Shown here piece by piece: positions 18,229 to 26,956 of a stretch of DNA of 64,000 nucleotides; positions within the stretch are counted from its first letter, which is position 1; each line of letters starts with the position of its first letter. The translations under genes were made by a program, and so were the position numbers. The stretch lies in contig LNEU01000023.1 in assembly GCA_001464355.1 (NCBI GenBank), positions 179,294 through 243,293 of the forward strand. The letters run 5' to 3'. The notes under the pieces were generated by a model that was given only the letters and a program-made list of their open reading frames with translations, searched no databases and had not been told where the DNA came from. The stretch comes from Burkholderiales bacterium Ga0077544 (GTDB lineage Bacteria > Pseudomonadota > Gammaproteobacteria > Burkholderiales > Burkholderiaceae_D).

Positions 18229-18234
18229 ATTATA
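18229..18234 (-). promoter_or_regulatory. candidate -10 box of the aryl polyene operon
   Basis: A perfect TATAAT on the minus strand, in the 208-base gap between the methyltransferase and apeC. The -35 region 17-18 bases further upstream is poor, so an activator may be needed. The predicted leader is about 80 bases and shows no clear riboswitch or attenuator. Confidence 0.4.
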
Positions 18235-18350
18235 AACAATTGTTTTTGCCTAATGACGTATGGCTATCCACGCGCTTGCAAGGCGCCTTTACTACTGGAA
18301 TATTGGTGGCTTATGAGGATGTACGCTGTGCGGTAACGTACTTACACGCT

Positions 18351-19073
18351 TTATATGAGCGGCTTGGTCGCTATCAGGTTGATCAAGGTTTCTTCACGGT
18401 CACTCGATGGCTTGAGGCCCAGCAATTTTTCCATCATGCCGAGGTCTTCGCGACTCCACCAAAGAAAGGGATAGGAAATAGATTCATCCGCCACTGCAAA
18501 GCCTGCACTACGCACCAGCGCCAAATATTCAGGCGCCGTTTTTTGCACATCCATAGGATGACGGAACAACAAACGAATGATCCATGAATGGATATAACGG
18601 CGCGTGGATTCTGCAAACAGCAGGATGCCGCCCGGCTTCAGCACACGAAAGAATTCGCGTATAGCCTGTTCCTGGTCAATCAGATGATGAAAGGTCTGAT
18701 GGCAAAACAGTAAATCGACGCTGTTGTCTTCAAGCTGGATGTTGGAACTGGAACAGCAAATGAATTCTGTTTTTGCTGCCAGATCCGAGTTTTCACGTGC
18801 CGTCGCCGCCAGCATCTCAGGATCAATATCCATCGCAATCAAGCGCTGCGGTTGGAAACGTGTATTGAGCCGGCCTAAAGAGCGCCCGAAACCGCAACCG
18901 ACGTCGGCGACGACAGGATAAGACACCAAACGTTGTGGGATCAAGGTTTCCAGATCATTCAAGGCCCTATCCAATACATGGATGGTCCATGTATTGGTTT
19001 GCAAAAACCACTTACCAAATGCAGTCTCGGGAACATGCGGCTCCGCAGAGCCAAAAACGATGGGCGCTGTCAT
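18351..19073 (-). CDS. SAM-dependent class I methyltransferase
   Basis: A 240-residue methyltransferase. VVADVGCGFGRSLGRL is motif I (SAM binding), followed by MDID, SVDLLFCHQTFHHL (motif II/post-I) and LKPGGILLFAE (motif III). Aryl polyene clusters begin with such a gene, and ring or head-group methylation is known for some of these pigments, so O- or C-methylation of the aryl group is plausible. A 208-base gap with a promoter-like box separates it from apeC. Confidence 0.83.
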   Translation of the reverse strand: MTAPIVFGSAEPHVPETAFGKWFLQTNTWTIHVLDRALNDLETLIPQRLVSYPVVADVGCGFGRSLGRLNTRFQPQRLIAMDIDPEMLAATARENSDLAAKTEFICCSSSNIQLEDNSVDLLFCHQTFHHLIDQEQAIREFFRVLKPGGILLFAESTRRYIHSWIIRLLFRHPMDVQKTAPEYLALVRSAGFAVADESISYPFLWWSREDLGMMEKLLGLKPSSDREETLINLIATKPLI

Positions 19074-19141
19074 AACAATTCTTTGCGGCGGTGAAGGTAA
19101 ATCAGATTGAAGGAATGCGGCGAAAAAGCCAATTGAATTGA

Positions 19142-19876
19142 TCAGCGGTCGAGCGCCGCATTCGCGTATTTTCTAATTTTTTTATTGGGTGCTTTCACGG
19201 CAACTTCTTGCAGCAACGGGCGGTATTGTTCTTGTTTTGCACTACCCAATGCTTTCACCATCCATGCAACCGCATCGATCGGGCCATTGTCATTCTCATT
19301 TATCATATTCATATAACTGGTGCGAATCTCAGCTTCCAGCGTGCTCAGCAAAATGGCATCTTTATTTTCCGCATAGACGCGTTGCGCACCCAGTCTTTTT
19401 AACAAAAAATCATTAGAGCGCAACATATTCAGCACGCGATTTACATCATCGCTGTATTTCGCATCAAAGGAAGCACGATTGGAAATAAGCGGATTCCATT
19501 TCTGGTAATAAGGCATATCTTCCAGCGCATTTTTCGCGCGCCGTCCATACGTCAAATCGGGAGCAAAATTTTGCAGGGTGGCTGCATATTTTGACTGACC
19601 GGAAAAACCCAGAGCGCGGATGTAAAGCACAACTTCGTTACGCGTTTTTCTGTCGTAGCGTCCTGCTTCTGCCGCTTCAATCGCACGCCGCTCAATCAGG
19701 TCGAACAAGCGAGGATCAGAAATACCCATCCACTCCAGCGATTCCACTACTTCCGCCGTCACACTCTGCGTACCGGAAAATGTCTGGGCATAACGATTGA
19801 CATCGTCTTCCAGCGAAGCTGCATGCGCAATACTGGTGGAAAACAAGGCTAGCAATATCGCATTGAATATTTTCAC
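19142..19876 (-). CDS. exported alpha-helical repeat protein, unknown function
   Basis: A 244-residue secreted protein. The GTG at 19876 (GAGG eight bases upstream) gives VKIFNAILLALFSTSIAHAA, a clean signal peptide cut after HAA; the longer open frame has no such signal. The mature part is predicted mostly helical and resembles HEAT-like repeats (ALGFSGQSKYAATLQNFAPD, ALGSAKQEQYRPLLQEVAVK are two spaced copies). No catalytic motif. It ends 68 bases before the methyltransferase and may or may not belong to the pigment cluster. Confidence 0.72.
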   Translation of the reverse strand: MKIFNAILLALFSTSIAHAASLEDDVNRYAQTFSGTQSVTAEVVESLEWMGISDPRLFDLIERRAIEAAEAGRYDRKTRNEVVLYIRALGFSGQSKYAATLQNFAPDLTYGRRAKNALEDMPYYQKWNPLISNRASFDAKYSDDVNRVLNMLRSNDFLLKRLGAQRVYAENKDAILLSTLEAEIRTSYMNMINENDNGPIDAVAWMVKALGSAKQEQYRPLLQEVAVKAPNKKIRKYANAALDR

Positions 19877-20103
19877 GGACGGGCCCTCAAAAAGGTTGGA
19901 ACGAATAGGACCCGTAGTGTAGTCGGAATTTCCGCGACATTGCACTATTAACATTTATTTGCGTTCTGTAGATGAACGGAAAAATGATCACCCTCATGAT
20001 GACTTGCACGTCTGCTCCAAAAGAGTCCGGCAGCAGACTGCAAGCACATCAACAAACGCGAAGGAGGAAGCTGGCTGAAAAGTGCAGATGAAGCACACTG
20101 CCA

Positions 20104-20805
20104 TCAAACCCCATGCGGTATTCCCAAATTGCGATTGGCAGGCACAGCCACGTCTATCATCTTGGGCTTCGGCAGGTGCAGCTCGTTCATCAGGTGCACG
20201 AAAGCGTCGCGGTCACGACCGCTCAGCCTGGCATTGTGCTGTTTTTCCCAGCCGATAGTCGACACTGACTGGCCCTTGTAATCATGGCCGGGCCACACGC
20301 GCGTATCCTCGTCCAGCCGGGTGTACAGCTTGCTAATACTGTCATACAGCGATTCAGCGCTACCGCCTTGAAAGTCAGTACGGCCGCAACCATTGATCAA
20401 CAAAGTGTCGCCAGTAAATACATTCCCGCGCCAGACATAACTCACGCTACCTACAGTATGGCCTGGCGTATGCAGAACAGTGATCTCTTCACCGTCACCG
20501 AAATTGATGATGTCACCATCTTTCAATTGCACGTCAGCCTGAGATATCCCGCAACCGCCGGGTACCGCTGCTCTGGCCCCTGTCATCTCACGCAATTTTC
20601 CAGCTGACGTTATGTGGTCGGCGTGTGCATGCGTTTCCAGCACGTAGGCGAGCTTCAGGTTCAGCCGTTGCAGATGCAATAGATCACGCTCCCAGTGCAC
20701 ATCGACCGGATCAATGATTACAGCGTCAGAACTTCCCGGAGCATTGAGAATATAGGTAAAGGTGAATGATTGAGGATCAAACAACTGGATAGGATTCAGG
20801 TTCAT
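20104..20805 (-). CDS. blh: MBL-fold persulfide dioxygenase (Blh/ETHE1-like)
   Basis: A 233-residue metallo-beta-lactamase-fold enzyme expected to oxidise glutathione persulfide to sulfite. THAHADH (HxHxDH), TPGHTVGSV, FTGDTLLINGCGRTDFQGG and WPGHDY give the iron ligands of the ETHE1/Blh family; there is no fused rhodanese domain. AGAGG precedes ATG 20805, which is preferred to the upstream extension. It is the last gene of a bigR operon, where the sulfite it makes could leave through the TauE/SafE permease beside it. Confidence 0.9.
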   Translation of the reverse strand: MNLNPIQLFDPQSFTFTYILNAPGSSDAVIIDPVDVHWERDLLHLQRLNLKLAYVLETHAHADHITSAGKLREMTGARAAVPGGCGISQADVQLKDGDIINFGDGEEITVLHTPGHTVGSVSYVWRGNVFTGDTLLINGCGRTDFQGGSAESLYDSISKLYTRLDEDTRVWPGHDYKGQSVSTIGWEKQHNARLSGRDRDAFVHLMNELHLPKPKMIDVAVPANRNLGIPHGV

Positions 20806-20868
20806 ATACACCTCTCGTAAATGACAACAAACAATCGCGCTGGCTGACGATCCGCAGCATGTACACAC

Positions 20869-21675
20869 TCAGCCTGTCAGCAAAACTTTCATGATCATGC
20901 CGACTGCCACTACAGCCGACACCACGGCAAAGCCGATTTGCAGATGCGGCCCGGCCAGCCTGCCGGAAATGACGCGCCCACCCAGCATGCCAGCCAGTGT
21001 GCCGATAGAAAAAGGAATACCGACACGCCAGTTCATCGCACCCGACAAGGTACTGGCTACCACCCCGGATACCGAGACCAACGCAATCACCGCCAGCGAA
21101 GTCGCAACCGTCGCCTGCATCTGCAGGCTGGTGTAACGGCGCAGCGCAGGTACGATCACAAAGCCCCCGCCTACGCCCAGCATTCCCGACAGCAAGCCGG
21201 CTACCGCACCCGACAGCGCAAGAGAACGTGCGCAACCTGCCGTCCATATAAAACGCCCGGTGCGCTCATCCTGCATGCAAGGCTGCGCAGAATGTGTCTC
21301 TTGCACGCCTTGCGACTGTTCCTCTTTTGCGCGATACCAAGCTTTATAGGCGACGAATAGCAACACCAGCGCGAACAACACACTAAGCCAGCGGTTGTCG
21401 GTGTGATGCGCGAGCCACAACCCGAACGGCGACAACAGCATGCCAGTTGAAGCAATCAATAGTACTGCCCGATAACGCACGATTCCTGACTTCAAGCCGA
21501 GCAAGGCGCCCAGCGCTGCAGCAATTCCCACCGCCAGCAAGCCTACTGGTCCGGCTTGGGCAAGTCCCATCCCGGCGCCAAATACCAATAGCGGTACTGC
21601 AAGGATGCCGCCGCCCGCACCGGTCAGCGCCAGAATAATACCCACCAATAAGCCTAGTCCCAGATCAATTACCAT
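20869..21675 (-). CDS. TauE/SafE-family sulfite/sulfonate permease
   Basis: A 268-residue inner membrane protein with eight to nine hydrophobic segments and the duplicated glycine-rich motifs ALTGAGGGILAVPLLVF and GMLGVGGGFVIVPALRR typical of TauE/SafE. It lies between the YeeE pair and the persulfide dioxygenase, which points to sulfite or sulfide-derived anion export. The central loop (KEEQSQGVQETHSAQPCMQD) is polar and probably cytoplasmic. Confidence 0.9.
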   Translation of the reverse strand: MVIDLGLGLLVGIILALTGAGGGILAVPLLVFGAGMGLAQAGPVGLLAVGIAAALGALLGLKSGIVRYRAVLLIASTGMLLSPFGLWLAHHTDNRWLSVLFALVLLFVAYKAWYRAKEEQSQGVQETHSAQPCMQDERTGRFIWTAGCARSLALSGAVAGLLSGMLGVGGGFVIVPALRRYTSLQMQATVATSLAVIALVSVSGVVASTLSGAMNWRVGIPFSIGTLAGMLGGRVISGRLAGPHLQIGFAVVSAVVAVGMIMKVLLTG

Positions 21676-21702
21676 GGCCCCGACCTTTTATTGCGCGTCG
21701 CA

Positions 21703-22140
21703 TCACGACGGCTGCTTTCGGCTTGAAACAGGCAGGCGCTCCCAAACTTCGAAAATCACCATGCCGGCAAGCATTGCAATGACAAAAATGATCGACTTTG
21801 GATTCCCCGTCGTCAGCGACACAAGTGCAGGCCCCGGACAATAACCGGCCAATCCCCAACCTATGCCGAATAGCAGACTGCCGACTATGAGTCGCCGATC
21901 CAGTTTAGTAGCCGTCGGCAGGCGCATAACGTCACCTAACAGGGAATTCTGCAGCCGCGACGCAAAACGAAACGCAAAGAGACCGACAATAATTGCGCCG
22001 CCCATGACGAAGGCCAGCGATGGATCCCAATCACCTGCCAGATCAAGAAAGTTCAGCACCTTGGATGGATCGGCCATGCCGGACACGATCAGGCCGAGGC
22101 CTAATATCAACCCGATGATCGATGCCATGAATATTTGCAT
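21703..22140 (-). CDS. YeeE/YedE-family half transporter (second of pair)
   Basis: A 145-residue membrane protein with about four helices and the conserved GIGWGLAGYCPGPALVSL motif of YeeE/YedE sulfur carriers; the cysteine corresponds to those used for thiosulfate transfer in YeeE/TsuA. GAGGAGG lies upstream of ATG 22140. Only half of YeeE is encoded; the other half is the next gene upstream. Such pairs are called PmpA/PmpB in other BigR-type operons. Confidence 0.88.
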   Translation of the reverse strand: MQIFMASIIGLILGLGLIVSGMADPSKVLNFLDLAGDWDPSLAFVMGGAIIVGLFAFRFASRLQNSLLGDVMRLPTATKLDRRLIVGSLLFGIGWGLAGYCPGPALVSLTTGNPKSIIFVIAMLAGMVIFEVWERLPVSSRKQPS

Positions 22141-22150
22141 ACAAGCCTCC

Positions 22151-22582
22151 TCAAGCGAATAAATGACGTATGACAAACACGGTCAAGAAACCGGCCAGCA
22201 TGAAACTCACGGTCGCCGCAAGCGAGCGTAGCGAGCCACGCGACAGCCCGCACACGCCATGACCGCTGGTACAGCCGGATCCATAGCGAGTACCAAAACC
22301 AACAAGCAGGCCAGCCACGATCAGCATGGTGGTTCCGGCGTCAATGCGCATGGTCGGTAGCGGTGCGAACAGCTGATACAGCAACGGAGCGCCTACCAAG
22401 CCACCAACAAACGCAATGCGCCAGGCTATGTCACGCCTCACCGGTCGCAACAAGCCGCCCACTATTCCACTAATGCCGGCGATCCTGCCGTTGAACAAGA
22501 CCAGCAACGCGGCAGAAAGACCGATGAGCAGGCCACCAGCCAAGGATGCCCAAGGGGTGAAATTGATCCAGTTGATCGTCAT
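22151..22582 (-). CDS. YeeE/YedE-family half transporter (first of pair)
   Basis: A 143-residue membrane protein with the motif [18 protein letters not shown], including two conserved cysteines for sulfur relay. AAGGAG precedes the ATG and directly follows the regulator stop. Together with its partner (10 bases downstream) it forms a complete YeeE-like unit, probably moving thiosulfate or persulfide sulfur across the membrane. Confidence 0.88.
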   Translation of the reverse strand: MTINWINFTPWASLAGGLLIGLSAALLVLFNGRIAGISGIVGGLLRPVRRDIAWRIAFVGGLVGAPLLYQLFAPLPTMRIDAGTTMLIVAGLLVGFGTRYGSGCTSGHGVCGLSRGSLRSLAATVSFMLAGFLTVFVIRHLFA

Positions 22583-22584
22583 GA

Positions 22585-22914
22585 TTACTCTCCTTTAGGC
22601 TTGTTGCAGAACAGCGCGTACAGCACCTGCATCACGGCCATCGCCTCTTCACTGGCGATGTTGTAGTAAATCTGCTTGCCTTCGCGCCGCGTATCAACCA
22701 AGCCCTCTTCGCGCAACACACCGAGCTGCTGCGATAAAGTCGGTTGCTGAATACCCAGCATTTCCTGCATTTCACTGACGCAATACTCTCCCTGGGTCAG
22801 TTGACATAACAGTAGTAACCGATCTCGGTTTGCCAAGGTTTTTAACAAGCCGCAAGCCTCTTCCGCAGCGTGCCGCATCGCTTGCAGATCGATCTCTTTG
22901 ACATCAGTCTTCAT
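22585..22914 (-). CDS. bigR: ArsR-family sulfide-responsive repressor (BigR/YgaV type)
   Basis: A 109-residue winged-helix regulator from [27 protein letters not shown] and [17 protein letters not shown] form the helix-turn-helix; the beta wing is [11 protein letters not shown]. Cys45 and Cys103 sit where BigR/SqrR proteins form the persulfide-induced disulfide. It heads the operon and is probably autorepressing. Earlier in-frame starts (TTG 22941, ATG 22932) exist; ATG 22914 has AAAGG at a rather long spacing. Confidence 0.88.
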   Translation of the reverse strand: MKTDVKEIDLQAMRHAAEEACGLLKTLANRDRLLLLCQLTQGEYCVSEMQEMLGIQQPTLSQQLGVLREEGLVDTRREGKQIYYNIASEEAMAVMQVLYALFCNKPKGE

Positions 22915-22941
22915 TAGGAAAGAACCTTTCATCCAACTCAA

Positions 22942-22980
22942 TATAAATAATTATAATATATATTTAAATATAATGTTTGT
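22942..22980 (-). promoter_or_regulatory. AT-rich promoter/operator of the bigR operon
   Basis: A nearly pure A/T stretch just upstream of bigR that contains the perfect 14-base palindrome TATATTTAAATATA at 22959-22972. BigR-type repressors bind AT-rich inverted repeats that overlap their own -10 region, so this is the expected operator position. No other gene is nearby that could use it. Confidence 0.55.
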
Positions 22981-23110
22981 GATGAGCTAGCCAAAATCAA
23001 CGTAAATATTTGCCTTGAAACAGGCGCGCACTGATCTGCACTGCTGATTATCGTGGGCGGTCGCGCTGACTAACAAAGAAAGTACTGGCTGGCTTTGCTC
23101 CAAACGTCAT

Positions 23111-23141
23111 CAAGGCAGGGGAAGTATTTCCGCCTGCCTTG
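23111..23141. repeat. stem-loop between the polysaccharide locus and bigR operon
   Basis: CAAGGCAG (23111-23118) pairs with CTGCCTTG (23134-23141), and inner GGGAA/TTCC bases extend the hairpin. It lies 42 bases after the stop of the outer membrane protein gene. No U-tract follows on either strand, so it may be a Rho-dependent 3' end or RNA-stabilising hairpin. The rest of the 268-base gap holds only the bigR promoter. Confidence 0.5.
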
Positions 23142-23182
23142 GCTACCTGTACCGGCAGCCCGGTCTCTATTACATCTAACGT

Positions 23183-24454
23183 TCAGAATTTGTAGATTAG
23201 CGTCGCTTGCGGATAAACCCCACTGCGGCCGGCGCGGGTCGCGCTCAAAGCGCCGACCTCGACCCAAACGTGCGCGTTGGGCGTATATCGCAACGCCAAT
23301 GAATAGATGCGCTGATCGCCACCTTGCTTGTAGTCGTCATAGCGGTAGCGCAGCAGCGACGACAGATCGTCCCGCCATTGGTAACTAAGCAAGAACAGGC
23401 TTTTACTCTTGATGGAATTGTCCAGATCCGGATTGGTGATGTAGGTGAGCGCCACCTGTGCTTTCTGCGTGAGCATATAGTCCACGCCGGCTTTTACCAG
23501 ACTCGTGTTCCTGAGATCACTGGTAGTACTGGGATTGCTGTTTAACTCCCGCAATTGACCTCCGCCGACCACGGTTCCAAAACGCGGCGACCACTGGGAA
23601 CGAAGTTCAAACTCGATTTTGGTCGAATCGTATGACTGTTGCGTCGTTTCCAGCGTGGTAGGGCGGTAAGTGTAAGTCACTGTCCCTACTTGCTCGGGGG
23701 TAAAGGGGTGGGTATAGCGCACTCGATATTCATCGAATTTGTCGATCGCGGAAAAATCCGTTACCGGGGCAAAATACGAGTAGTCGGACTGCCTGTATCT
23801 GAATTCCAGGAAATTATTGAGGCCGAAATAGTGCGCGTATGTGATCTTTTGGTCTTTTCGTATGTACTGGCCCAGGCTCTCGTCCTCGACGTACTCCAAC
23901 TGCAGGTCTCCGCGCGACAGCAGCGGAAGACCAGCACCGTAGGTTTGGGTCCTGAACGTGAGATCCCGTTCGTAACGCCCATAAATCCGCGGATTAGTCT
24001 CTCGCGCAAAATCATAGGCGGCTTGCTGGACTTCTTCGTCTTTGGGCCAGCGCTCCTGTGCGGAAGCGTAGCCGGCGGCTGCCTGCCTGAAATCATGGTC
24101 TAGGAAATAAGTTCTGGTAATCCCCAGTGCGGCGTTGGCATTGTCCGGCTCCAGTGCTGCCGCCTTTTCGTAAGCCTGCCGCGATTCATCGAGATGCCCC
24201 TGCCAACGAAGTATCCGGCCGATGCCGCGCCACGCATCAGCATTCTTCTCGTTGATAGCCAATTCGTCACGATAGATTTGCAAGGCGTTGTTCCAGCGAA
24301 AATTCTGGATTTCCTGGTCCGCTTTTTCACCGTAGGTCATTTCTTTTTGCTGAGGTGCGGCCTCGGTTTCCTCGGAAGATGCGGGCGCGGATATGGACAA
24401 ACAAGCCAGAAGCGTTCCGCAAGACAACATATTTCCCCTCGTCTTGAGATTCAT
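23183..24454 (-). CDS. outer membrane protein: TPR domain plus YaiO-like beta-barrel
   Basis: A 423-residue exported protein. After the signal peptide come about three TPR repeats (FRWNNALQIYRDELAINEKN, DAWRGIGRILRWQGHLDESR, QAYEKAAALEPDNANAALG; about residues 45-135) and then many amphipathic beta strands ending in aromatic F (QATLIYKF), typical of an outer membrane barrel of the YaiO type. TPR plus barrel is also the plan of PgaA, the poly-GlcNAc exporter. AAGGGG precedes ATG 24454. It is the last gene of the polysaccharide locus, 111 bases after the synthase. Confidence 0.8.
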   Translation of the reverse strand: MNLKTRGNMLSCGTLLACLSISAPASSEETEAAPQQKEMTYGEKADQEIQNFRWNNALQIYRDELAINEKNADAWRGIGRILRWQGHLDESRQAYEKAAALEPDNANAALGITRTYFLDHDFRQAAAGYASAQERWPKDEEVQQAAYDFARETNPRIYGRYERDLTFRTQTYGAGLPLLSRGDLQLEYVEDESLGQYIRKDQKITYAHYFGLNNFLEFRYRQSDYSYFAPVTDFSAIDKFDEYRVRYTHPFTPEQVGTVTYTYRPTTLETTQQSYDSTKIEFELRSQWSPRFGTVVGGGQLRELNSNPSTTSDLRNTSLVKAGVDYMLTQKAQVALTYITNPDLDNSIKSKSLFLLSYQWRDDLSSLLRYRYDDYKQGGDQRIYSLALRYTPNAHVWVEVGALSATRAGRSGVYPQATLIYKF

Positions 24455-24565
24455 TTGTGTCCCCTTCATTTTTAAGAAAATCAGGTTTTATTGTCAAATC
24501 GATAGTAATGCAGAATTTTTAACGCCGCCCCACCTTATCGCTAATGTTGTTTAATTAACACATAT

Positions 24566-26956
24566 TTAGCTTGATTTCGCATAATCTTTTCCTAATTTGA
24601 GCCTTGCGAGGGCTTGCCAGTGAGAATTGGTCAAGTCCTTGGCCGGCGTAACCCAGATATTGCTGCTGCCGCCTTGGCGGGCGGAGCGTATGGCGTGCGC
24701 CAATTGTTCGGCATCGATGGCGCCGCCCTTGTCATTCCATAATCCTATCGAATGCCAATAGCGATCCCGTCCGAAATGGCGGCTCATATACCTGGCAACC
24801 TTTCCGGTCGCCCGCGGTGACAAGCGATCCATGGCGAAGTAATCCCATACCACCAGGCGATGGACCAAGGGCAGCAGTAAACGGTAGTCCTGGCCGTTTT
24901 CTCTGCTGTTGCGGCTTAGATCGTCGCGACTCACCCTGACATCCACCAGCAATTTCTTTTTATGGGTTCTCGCAATTGCAGAAAGCCTGGCGACCGCTCG
25001 TGCCACCTGCTGCGATCGCCATTTACCGACGGAGGGATGCTGCCAATCTATTTTTCCCTCGCCATCGCGCGGCCAGGCGGCGCGTCCGGTGGCGGCTTGG
25101 AATGCAGCACGGCATCGTTCATCGAAACAATTCACGTCGTAGAACAGTTCGGTAATGCAAATCGCATCGATGTGCTGTTTGATAGCGAGTGCGGTGAATG
25201 CCGCGTCAAGCAAATCTCCGTAATCGCCGTGCGCGAGGCAAGTGGAACAGACTATGTCCTTGCTGGATGTACCTGAAATATCGACCGCAGCACAGTGCGG
25301 ATTCGCCTGCAGATAGCGCGGAGCCAGCACGTCCAGGGTGGCGATCGTTACATACCCTTTTGCCGTCAGGCGTGCGACGCTGTTGTCCAGCATGTCGCCT
25401 TCTGTACCATGCTGTTCTGGGCTCCACCATTGTTCGCGCCCCTGCCATTGAAAAAATGTCCAATCGGGCCGTCCGGCGGAGATGGCAACCTGGTTCACAT
25501 GTATCGATTCGGGAGAACGCAGCAGCGATTGATCAGCATCCCGCCAGTCGGACCAATCGGAGAAGTGGATCGACACCACCAGATTGCCTCCGGGCGGACC
25601 ATCGTGCTCCAGCAAACCGGTCGCCATGGCATACAGCTCGTCGGTATCGACCGGCAGCAGCGGGCCTGCTGCGGCAATACCAGCAACCGCGGCGCCGCGC
25701 AGCATCAGCTTGCGACGGTGGGGATTCTCTACCGGCTGAAGTTCGCGCGGGTTTCTCCGTTCCAGCTTGTTCCAGTCCGCCGCATGCGAGCGCGACTCGA
25801 GCCAGATCGAGTAAATCACTACTGCGCTGTAGAAAAAACTCAGGGGAATCAGCGCGATACTGTAAGGCAGGTAAAGCAAATCGCGTGGCGATTTGTCGAG
25901 CAGGATGGAAATGATCGCCACGATGAACAAGAATCCAAATCCCAGGTAAGCCACCCACTCCATCGCTTGCAGGCTAATGACCCCAAAATATAGAGCCATC
26001 GGCAACAGCAGGAAATTGACCACCTGCAGGATCGGAATAAACATCATGTTGGCGATATTGAACAACATGTAAATGCCGAACCTGCCGAATTTCGGGCGTC
26101 CTATCATGTCGCGATGGATAGAGAGGACAGTGAGGTAGCTTCTGATCCAGCGCACCCTTTGCTTCCACAAGCCGGCCAGATTGTGGGGACATTCGGCGAT
26201 GACCTTGGTACTGGCACCATACACAATGCGCACACCGTGACGGTGCAGCCGCAGGGTGATTTCCAGGTCTTCTCCCCAGACTTCACGAAAGCCTCCGATG
26301 GCGCGCAGGATATCCCACCTCACGATGCCGAGATTGCCGGGAATAATCGGCAATACGGAAGCCATGGAAAGCGCCCGCCGCACAAATCCGGTGCCGATGT
26401 GTGAGGTCACCACCAACATTTTTTGCAGTACACCTCTCGGATTCAGCGGGGTATCGTTGCCGCTTACGGCGCCTATCGCTGGATCGGAAAAATACATCAC
26501 ACCGTTGCGAATGGTGTTTTTTTCGAAAAGCGAATCAGCGTCGGTAAAAAAAATGATGTCGCCGGTCGCGCGCGCTATCCCGGCATTCAGTGCAGATGCC
26601 TTGCCGCCATTTTTTTTGGCGTAGTAGCGAATCCGGCGCCCGGAAATGAAAGGCTGCAGCTCGCGTTCAGTGGCGTCTGTGGATCCGTCGTTGATGACGA
26701 TTACTTCAAAATCGGGATAGTCGGAATCGAGAATCGACTGGATGCTGGGAGCGATGGTCTTCTCTTCGTTATAGGCCGGCACCAACACACTCACCCGCGG
26801 TGTGTAATGGATGGCTCTGGCCCGCGCCTTGAGCCGGCGTTCCCAGACGCAGTAACTTAACGCCAGAGGGAAATAGGCCAGCGCCAGCAAACCGAAGTAG
26901 AAAATGATGGCGCCGAACAGCGCTATCGGGATAAACAGCAGGTCTGTCATGCTCAT
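24566..26956 (-). CDS. processive GT2 polysaccharide synthase fused to a PgaB-like hydrolase domain
   Basis: A 796-residue protein. One helix (5-36) precedes a GT2 domain (52-275) with VIVINDGSTDAT, FFTDADS (D139/D141), GED (228-230) and KQRVRW (265-270), the QxxRW signature of processive synthases such as PgaC. About four helices follow (295-385). At 413-432 HRRKLMLRG plus a short hydrophobic stretch looks like a twin-arginine or anchor segment. Residues about 455-790 resemble the PgaB C-terminal glycoside hydrolase (AICITELFYDVNCFDERC with Asp607; long helix RSQQVARAVARLSAIAR). The start overlaps the ATP-grasp stop by four bases. Confidence 0.82.
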   Translation of the reverse strand: MSMTDLLFIPIALFGAIIFYFGLLALAYFPLALSYCVWERRLKARARAIHYTPRVSVLVPAYNEEKTIAPSIQSILDSDYPDFEVIVINDGSTDATERELQPFISGRRIRYYAKKNGGKASALNAGIARATGDIIFFTDADSLFEKNTIRNGVMYFSDPAIGAVSGNDTPLNPRGVLQKMLVVTSHIGTGFVRRALSMASVLPIIPGNLGIVRWDILRAIGGFREVWGEDLEITLRLHRHGVRIVYGASTKVIAECPHNLAGLWKQRVRWIRSYLTVLSIHRDMIGRPKFGRFGIYMLFNIANMMFIPILQVVNFLLLPMALYFGVISLQAMEWVAYLGFGFLFIVAIISILLDKSPRDLLYLPYSIALIPLSFFYSAVVIYSIWLESRSHAADWNKLERRNPRELQPVENPHRRKLMLRGAAVAGIAAAGPLLPVDTDELYAMATGLLEHDGPPGGNLVVSIHFSDWSDWRDADQSLLRSPESIHVNQVAISAGRPDWTFFQWQGREQWWSPEQHGTEGDMLDNSVARLTAKGYVTIATLDVLAPRYLQANPHCAAVDISGTSSKDIVCSTCLAHGDYGDLLDAAFTALAIKQHIDAICITELFYDVNCFDERCRAAFQAATGRAAWPRDGEGKIDWQHPSVGKWRSQQVARAVARLSAIARTHKKKLLVDVRVSRDDLSRNSRENGQDYRLLLPLVHRLVVWDYFAMDRLSPRATGKVARYMSRHFGRDRYWHSIGLWNDKGGAIDAEQLAHAIRSARQGGSSNIWVTPAKDLTNSHWQALARLKLGKDYAKSS

